In this document: piece by piece, positions 7,861-11,882 of the stretch | Position numbering within the stretch: the stretch's first letter is position 1 | How the letters are laid out: the number at the start of each line of letters is the position of its first letter | From: Armatimonadota bacterium | GTDB lineage: Bacteria; Armatimonadota; Armatimonadia; Armatimonadales; Armatimonadaceae | Direction of reading: 5' to 3' | DNA length: 11,882 bases | Assembly (NCBI GenBank): GCA_030833025.1 | Contig: JAURHZ010000046.1 | Span: 1-11,882 of the forward strand | The notes under the pieces: model-generated | What the model was told of the DNA's origin: nothing | Database searches by the model: none | The model's input: only the letters and a program-made list of their open reading frames with translations | Position numbers and translations under genes: made by a program

Positions 7861-8336
7861 GGTGGCAGGATTGGTTGGCCACCCTATTGATCATCCTCTC
7901 AGCAGGCATTCAGTCATCACTCAGTGCAACCTCGCATTTTGCGGCATTGTTAAATTTCCCGATGATAACGATTGCGCTGCTATCGACCTATCCCCGCATT
8001 CACGTTTTTCCGCTGACCGCCGGACTTGTTCTAACGCGGGTTGCTGTCGGTACCGAGAGCATTCCCATCACATTGTTTCGTAGTGTTCTGGCGATATATT
8101 TGTCAATAAAAGCCGGTCTAAGTCTAATCAATCATGGCTGGCTCCTTGCGGTGATTACGGTGATGTCATGCATTTTGATGGACATAATCGCTGCGATCAT
8201 CGCCCACCCAAAGTATGTTGCTACATTGGCGATGACGGATATCGTGCTCGGAGTAGTGTTTAATGCAGTTATTACTCTGCTGTGTGCTGTCCCATTGGAG
8301 ATTTATTACCGTAAACAGCACATTCATGGGTTTTAG
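7857..8336 (+). CDS. mreD: Rod shape-determining membrane protein MreD
   Basis: Integral membrane partner of MreC and MreB in the rod complex. The 159-residue product is almost entirely hydrophobic, with about five or six membrane segments near residues 6-22, 29-45, 50-65, 72-91, 95-116 and 125-148, and a short basic tail (YYRKQHIHGF). MreD sequences diverge greatly, so the call rests on size (typical MreD is about 160-180 residues), topology and position directly after mreC with an ATGA overlap. Sequence identity to a named MreD cannot be judged by eye. It ends 15 bases before the RNase J start, and that gap holds the RNase J ribosome site. Confidence 0.85.
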   Translation: MRWQDWLATLLIILSAGIQSSLSATSHFAALLNFPMITIALLSTYPRIHVFPLTAGLVLTRVAVGTESIPITLFRSVLAIYLSIKAGLSLINHGWLLAVITVMSCILMDIIAAIIAHPKYVATLAMTDIVLGVVFNAVITLLCAVPLEIYYRKQHIHGF

Positions 8337-8342
8337 GCTTTT

Positions 8343-8346
8343 GGAG
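8343..8346 (+). promoter_or_regulatory. Ribosome binding site of the RNase J gene
   Basis: GGAG with a 5-base spacer to the ATG at 8352, located in the 15-base gap after mreD. There is no room for a separate promoter or terminator here, so RNase J is most likely made from the mre transcript unless a promoter lies inside mreD. Confidence 0.7.
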
Positions 8347-8351
8347 AATTA

Positions 8352-10034
8352 ATGTCAAATCTTAGGTTCATCCCTCTCGGCGGCGTTGGCGAAATCGGTA
8401 AGAACATGTACGTCTACGAAGTGGACGATCAGCTTCTCGTCGTCGATGCAGGATTGATGTTCCCTGATGAGAAGCAATTTGGGGTCGACATTATCGTCCC
8501 GGACATCCGTTACTTGGTTGAAAATCGTGAGCGTATCCAAGGGATTGTCGTTACACACGGGCATGAAGATCACATAGGGGCGCTAGGTTACGTAATCGCA
8601 ATCCTTGGGAATATCCCTATCTTTGCTCCGCCTCTCGCTGCAGCGATGATTAAGGGGCGATTACAAGAACGACGCGTCCTTGACAGTACGACGATTACTG
8701 CTTTTGGTCCGAATGATGTTGTCAAAATCGGAACCTTTGAGATTCATCCCGTTCGCGTTGCACACTCTATTCCTGATTCATTCGCACTCGTCATTAAGAC
8801 TCCTGCAGGTACTGTTGTTCATACAGGTGACTTCAAGCTGGACCAAACACCAGTGGATGGTCAGACGTTTGATCTACCAAAACTGTGTAGCTTATGTGAG
8901 GATGGCGTTCTCGCAATTGTGAGCGACACTACAAACGTGGAGCGACCTGGGTATGTTCCTAGTGAGCGAATCGTTGCAGACTCATTCCAACGAATCATTG
9001 CGGAAGCACCAGGGCGTGTGATCATTGCATCGTTCGGAAGTCAGATCCACCGGATGCAAATGGCAATCGATGCTTCCCGTCGTTACAGCCGTAAAGTTAC
9101 AGCGATGGGACGTTCGATGGTCCAAAACATCGATATTTGTGTAGACCTTGGCTACATCAATCTACCGGATGATATTCGCGTTAAAGCGGAAGATATCGAT
9201 TCAATAACCGACAAGAACCTGACGATTCTCACAACTGGGTCACAGGGTGAGCCACTGGCTGGCTTGTCTAAAATGGCAAATGGTGATCACCGTTATGTCA
9301 CAGTCCGTAAGGGCGACACCATCGTTCTGAGTGCAACACCAATTCCTGGCAATGAAACCGCCGTTTGGACCATTGTAAACAAACTCGTTGCTCTTGGTGC
9401 CAAGGTCATTTATGAAGGAATGATGCCTGTTCACGTCAGTGGACACGGATATGCCGAAGAGCTCCGACTGGTCCTCAACTTGGTTAATCCACAATATGTA
9501 ATCCCTGTTCATGGCGAAAAGCGAATGCTTGCCCTCTATGGCAGGAATGCCGTTGATATGGGTTGGTTGAAGGATGACGTATTTGAGCTATCCATTGGCG
9601 ATGTCCTTGAGCTCAATGAAGTCCGCGGCCAGATTGTTGACAGAGTAGCCTGCGGTGCAGTGATGCTTGGGCAACGTGGTATGTATCCAGTTCACGAAGT
9701 GGTGGTCAAGGATCGTCAGTTTCTTGCGGAAGGCGGATTTGTTGTCTTGAGCATGGTCGTTGACCGAGAAACGGCAGAACTTATTGGTGGTCCTGAAGTG
9801 GTCTCAAGAGGCGTTGCCTTTATGGAGGATGAAACTGACTTAGTCCTCGAAATCATCGACACGGTTGCCGGCATTTTCACTGAATCTGACCCAGATGACA
9901 TTCGAATGGCTGAGAATGGCGGCGATACAGGGCAAAGCAGCTTGTCTGGTGCTATTCGGTATCAGGTTCGCAAACTCATTGAAAAGCGTACCGGCGTACG
10001 TACAAATGTCTTATCCACAATCATCTATGTGTAG
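8352..10034 (+). CDS. rnj: Ribonuclease J
   Basis: Metallo-beta-lactamase/beta-CASP nuclease with endonuclease and 5'-to-3' exonuclease activity, used in mRNA decay and rRNA 5'-end maturation. Its 560 residues match the usual length (about 555). The MBL core is complete: HGHEDHIGA (H69, H71, D73, H74), H138 in VAHSIPDS, D160 in HTGDFKLD and H387 in IPVHGEKR. The beta-CASP part contains SDTTNVERPGY, IIASFGSQIHRMQMAI, TGSQGEPLAGLSKMA, SATPIPGNE and the paired HVSGHG (H361, H365). The C-terminal domain (about 460-560) ends in VRTNVLSTIIYV. All expected zinc ligands are present, so it should be active. Its operon position after mreD is unusual. Whether it is the J1 or J2 type cannot be said from one copy. 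Confidence 0.97.
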   Translation: MSNLRFIPLGGVGEIGKNMYVYEVDDQLLVVDAGLMFPDEKQFGVDIIVPDIRYLVENRERIQGIVVTHGHEDHIGALGYVIAILGNIPIFAPPLAAAMIKGRLQERRVLDSTTITAFGPNDVVKIGTFEIHPVRVAHSIPDSFALVIKTPAGTVVHTGDFKLDQTPVDGQTFDLPKLCSLCEDGVLAIVSDTTNVERPGYVPSERIVADSFQRIIAEAPGRVIIASFGSQIHRMQMAIDASRRYSRKVTAMGRSMVQNIDICVDLGYINLPDDIRVKAEDIDSITDKNLTILTTGSQGEPLAGLSKMANGDHRYVTVRKGDTIVLSATPIPGNETAVWTIVNKLVALGAKVIYEGMMPVHVSGHGYAEELRLVLNLVNPQYVIPVHGEKRMLALYGRNAVDMGWLKDDVFELSIGDVLELNEVRGQIVDRVACGAVMLGQRGMYPVHEVVVKDRQFLAEGGFVVLSMVVDRETAELIGGPEVVSRGVAFMEDETDLVLEIIDTVAGIFTESDPDDIRMAENGGDTGQSSLSGAIRYQVRKLIEKRTGVRTNVLSTIIYV

Positions 10035-10194
10035 AGATGATGTCCTTCCTTGGTTGGTTCAGCCAAGTGAGGACTTCAGACTGAGAGTCGACCAGCTGGT
10101 TGACTCTGTACTCGTACCTGGAAGTGTTGTAGGTACCAACGACTTTCTTCCTGGGTCCTTTCTAGACCACTTGGTTACTTCTGGATTGGTAACC
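9987..10194 (+). repeat. Cluster of inverted repeats (potential RNA hairpins) at the RNase J / downstream gene junction
   Basis: Several inverted repeats lie in series. (a) 9987-10000: CGTAC/GTACG, 4-base loop. (b) 10042-10074: about 14 pairs, with outer arm GTCCTT/GAGGAC (one wobble), one mismatch, and inner arm CTTGGTTG/CAGCCAAG (one wobble) around GTT. (c) 10085-10106: near-perfect 22-base palindrome, 9 pairs with one wobble around AGCT. (d) 10114-10136: GTACCT/AGGTAC. (e) 10154-10168: GGTC/GACC. (f) 10173-10194: GGTTAC/GTAACC. None is followed by a T tract, so they do not look like intrinsic terminators. Items (b) and (c) are strong enough to be notable; the others may be chance. Confidence 0.6.
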
Positions 10195-11088
10195 GTTGTG
10201 ACAGCCCCTGATTCCGTCTGGAATGTTGCGTCTAGGTTTGCTATTACCGAGCAAATCGCGTTTGGATGTCTCGATACATGGTTTGTTATTACACAGCACT
10301 GGGGAGCATCCAGTATTGTTAGACGCTCGGACGGCAGCACACTCGGATCGTTCTGGGATAGTAGTAGCCTGTTAGGTGTCGGTTTCGGTCATTTACGCCG
10401 AAGCAGTCCATGCCTAAAGGCTGAGCTCAGTGGAGACGACCTCGTGCTGCGAGGATTTGCCCCTTGGGTAACTGGTTCAAGCTGGTTATCGTGGGTCATT
10501 TACGGAGCAACACTCCCCAATGGCAATCACGCATACGTTCGACTCCCGCACGTTCCTTCGGATAGTTACAGAATTGGCCGACCTCAAGCACTTGCCGCTG
10601 TTCGTCGTACAGACACATGTGAAGTGGTGCTTGACGTGAAAGTGCCTATCGAGAACATGATTTGCATTAGGCCGGTGTCTGACTTATCGAGTCAGGACGA
10701 GGTCACGCTTGTGACATCTATATCGCCAATCCTTGGGCTTATTGGTCGTTGTCTCGTTGATTGGAGTCGCGAGGTCAAAGCCGATAATCAAGGGACATTT
10801 GACAGGCTGTTTTCAGCTTTTGGAAAACTTCGTTCAGAAGCGTATGCAATGATTTCAAATATCAGTGCCACTGCAGTAAATGAACGACTTGAACTTCGAC
10901 AAAAAGCCCACACTTTGCTTGAGACAATCATCCACATCTGGTGCTTGTCCTCTGGTGGCCAATCAAACACAAGCGGGATGTTGGTAAACCGACGTCGGAA
11001 TGAGGCTGCATTTTTCAGAGTCTTCCAGCAAACGAAGCAGTTGAAAGATACAGCCATCATCGCGGCACTAAATCGGATAACCGACTAG
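10027..11088 (+). CDS. Divergent acyl-CoA dehydrogenase-family protein
   Basis: About 353 residues with the layout of acyl-CoA dehydrogenases, flavoproteins that oxidise acyl-CoA or related substrates. Helical N-terminal part about 14-100 (LRVDQLVDSVL... FLDHLVTSGL, then TEQIAFG... TQHWGAS). Beta-domain signatures are GVGFGHLRR (117-125) and FAPWVTGSSWLSW (144-156). The helical C terminus has SSGGQ (308-312) and NRRRNEAAFFRVFQQT (321-336), matching a subgroup that ends in a similar Gly-rich and Arg-Glu-Ala-Leu-Phe pattern. The catalytic Glu of the classic enzymes cannot be placed with confidence, so the reaction is unknown. The frame opens upstream within RNase J; candidate starts are ATG 10027 (8-base overlap with the RNase J stop, chosen) and ATG 10006. 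Neither has a Shine-Dalgarno, so reinitiation after RNase J is likely. Why it follows RNase J is unclear. Confidence 0.75.
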   Translation: MCRDDVLPWLVQPSEDFRLRVDQLVDSVLVPGSVVGTNDFLPGSFLDHLVTSGLVTVVTAPDSVWNVASRFAITEQIAFGCLDTWFVITQHWGASSIVRRSDGSTLGSFWDSSSLLGVGFGHLRRSSPCLKAELSGDDLVLRGFAPWVTGSSWLSWVIYGATLPNGNHAYVRLPHVPSDSYRIGRPQALAAVRRTDTCEVVLDVKVPIENMICIRPVSDLSSQDEVTLVTSISPILGLIGRCLVDWSREVKADNQGTFDRLFSAFGKLRSEAYAMISNISATAVNERLELRQKAHTLLETIIHIWCLSSGGQSNTSGMLVNRRRNEAAFFRVFQQTKQLKDTAIIAALNRITD

Positions 11089-11090
11089 GT

Positions 11091-11882
11091 CTACTTTTCC
11101 AATTCGCTTACACGCCAAACCGACCCTGAGAAGTCGTCTGTTACGTAGAGTGCCCCATCGTTTCCAAGTGTCACACCAACAGGTCTCCCCCACACGCCTT
11201 TGTTATCTACGACAAACCCGGTCATGAAATCTTCATATGTACCTTCAGCTTTCCCATTGGTTAGCGGTACACGCACGACTTTATAGCCAGTTCGGATGGA
11301 GCGATTCCATGAACCATGGAGTGCGACAAAGAAAGCATCCCTATAGGCTTCAGATAGCCCATCATTCACATAACAAAGGTCTAGCGCCGCAGAATGGCTT
11401 TGTAGAAGGACATCAGGAACAATGACTTTCCCTGCCAATTCAGATTTCTTTCCAGCGTGTCGTGGATCCTGATTTGCTCCAATGTAGTAGTATGGCCATC
11501 CATAAAATCCCCCACGCTCTACATGCGTAACGTAGTCAGGAACAAGGTGATCCCCGAGTCCATCGCGTTCATTTACCGATGTCCATAAGGCATCTGTTTT
11601 AGGATGAATAGCAAGACCGACAGGATTACGAATACCGGATGCATATGTGCCTCTCTCAATGCCAGTGTTGGCATCATATTCGAGAATGGCCGCGCGTCTG
11701 GTCTCGTTGGTGTTGACATCAGGGTCATCCACATTTGATATAGAACCAACGGACACATACAAGGTTTTGCTATCTTTGCTTAGTGCCAAATCACGAGTCC
11801 AGTGGCCTCCACCACGCAGCTGACCACCACCGGGAATATTGTTGATAAAGGTTGTTGGTGCTTCGGTCGCAACAAGGTCTCC
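11091..11882 (-). CDS. PQQ-dependent sugar dehydrogenase, L-sorbosone dehydrogenase type (5' end outside window)
   Basis: C-terminal 263 residues of a beta-propeller dehydrogenase; the frame is open through the right edge. Members oxidise aldoses or sorbosone with pyrroloquinoline quinone outside the cytoplasm. Typical segments appear in order: GGGHWTRDLALSKDSKTLYV, GIRNPVGLAIHP, ALWTSVNERDGLGDHLVPDY, RGGFYGWPYYYIG, ALDLCYV, DAFFVALHGSWNRS, GYKVVRVP and GRPVGVTLGNDGALYVTDDFSGSVWRV. The final blade closes normally before the TAG at 11091, so this end is complete. An in-frame TTG at 11789 is not the true start, since the conserved HWTRD block lies just upstream of it. A signal peptide would be beyond the window. 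It could act with the leftward sugar genes, although the mre operon separates them. Export and cofactor are family knowledge, not seen here. Confidence 0.88.
   Translation of the reverse strand, partial: GDLVATEAPTTFINNIPGGGQLRGGGHWTRDLALSKDSKTLYVSVGSISNVDDPDVNTNETRRAAILEYDANTGIERGTYASGIRNPVGLAIHPKTDALWTSVNERDGLGDHLVPDYVTHVERGGFYGWPYYYIGANQDPRHAGKKSELAGKVIVPDVLLQSHSAALDLCYVNDGLSEAYRDAFFVALHGSWNRSIRTGYKVVRVPLTNGKAEGTYEDFMTGFVVDNKGVWGRPVGVTLGNDGALYVTDDFSGSVWRVSELEK

Noticed and set aside
9865..10026. Start of the acyl-CoA-dehydrogenase-like gene deep inside RNase J
   Set aside because: It would overlap the RNase J C-terminal domain by 170 bases in another frame; family similarity begins only after about 10060, so a start at 10027 or 10006 fits.
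11073..11084. TCGG/CCGA hairpin as a terminator for the sugar dehydrogenase gene
   Set aside because: The stem has only four pairs and just three T residues follow on the minus strand, too weak to call.

Overview
The window is a gene-dense bacterial chromosome segment, moderate in GC (just under 50% by eye). It holds no RNA gene, CRISPR array, insertion sequence or phage gene that I can see. The lineage is uncertain. A Gram-positive/cyanobacterial-type RNase J, GTG starts and an mreBCD cluster next to secreted carbohydrate enzymes would fit a non-proteobacterial lineage. Armatimonadota (Fimbriimonadia-like) is my best guess, at low confidence.

Layout. A leftward block runs from about 5829 down to the left edge: a TPR-like helical-repeat protein (4975-5829), a small acid-free membrane protein (4523-4978), a fumarylacetoacetate-hydrolase-family enzyme resembling sugar-acid dehydratases of the KdaD type (3678-4514), and a secreted GH2 beta-galactosidase that leaves the window inside a C-terminal F5/8 type C (discoidin) domain (1-3641). 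These four genes are separated by a 4-base overlap, 8 bases and 36 bases, so they look like one operon.

A divergent rightward block starts about 90 bases away: mreB (5921-6967), mreC (6976-7860), mreD (7857-8336), RNase J (8352-10034) and a divergent acyl-CoA-dehydrogenase-family protein (about 10027-11088). Overlaps and short gaps again suggest one transcript. The usual mreBCD followers (PBP2/mrdA and rodA) are absent, and an RNA-decay enzyme takes their place. A run of inverted repeats covers the end of the RNase J gene and the first 170 bases of the next gene.

A leftward PQQ-dependent sugar (sorbosone-type) dehydrogenase (11091-11882, 5' end outside) meets the rightward operon tail to tail with two bases between stop codons.

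How the genes may work together: MreB, MreC and MreD form the membrane scaffold for rod-shape wall synthesis. RNase J does 5'-end-dependent mRNA decay and processing. The flanking leftward genes suggest extracellular galactoside cleavage (LacZ), periplasmic or extracellular sugar oxidation (sorbosone-type dehydrogenase) and cytoplasmic breakdown of the resulting sugar acids (FAH-family dehydratase). That pathway link is inference.
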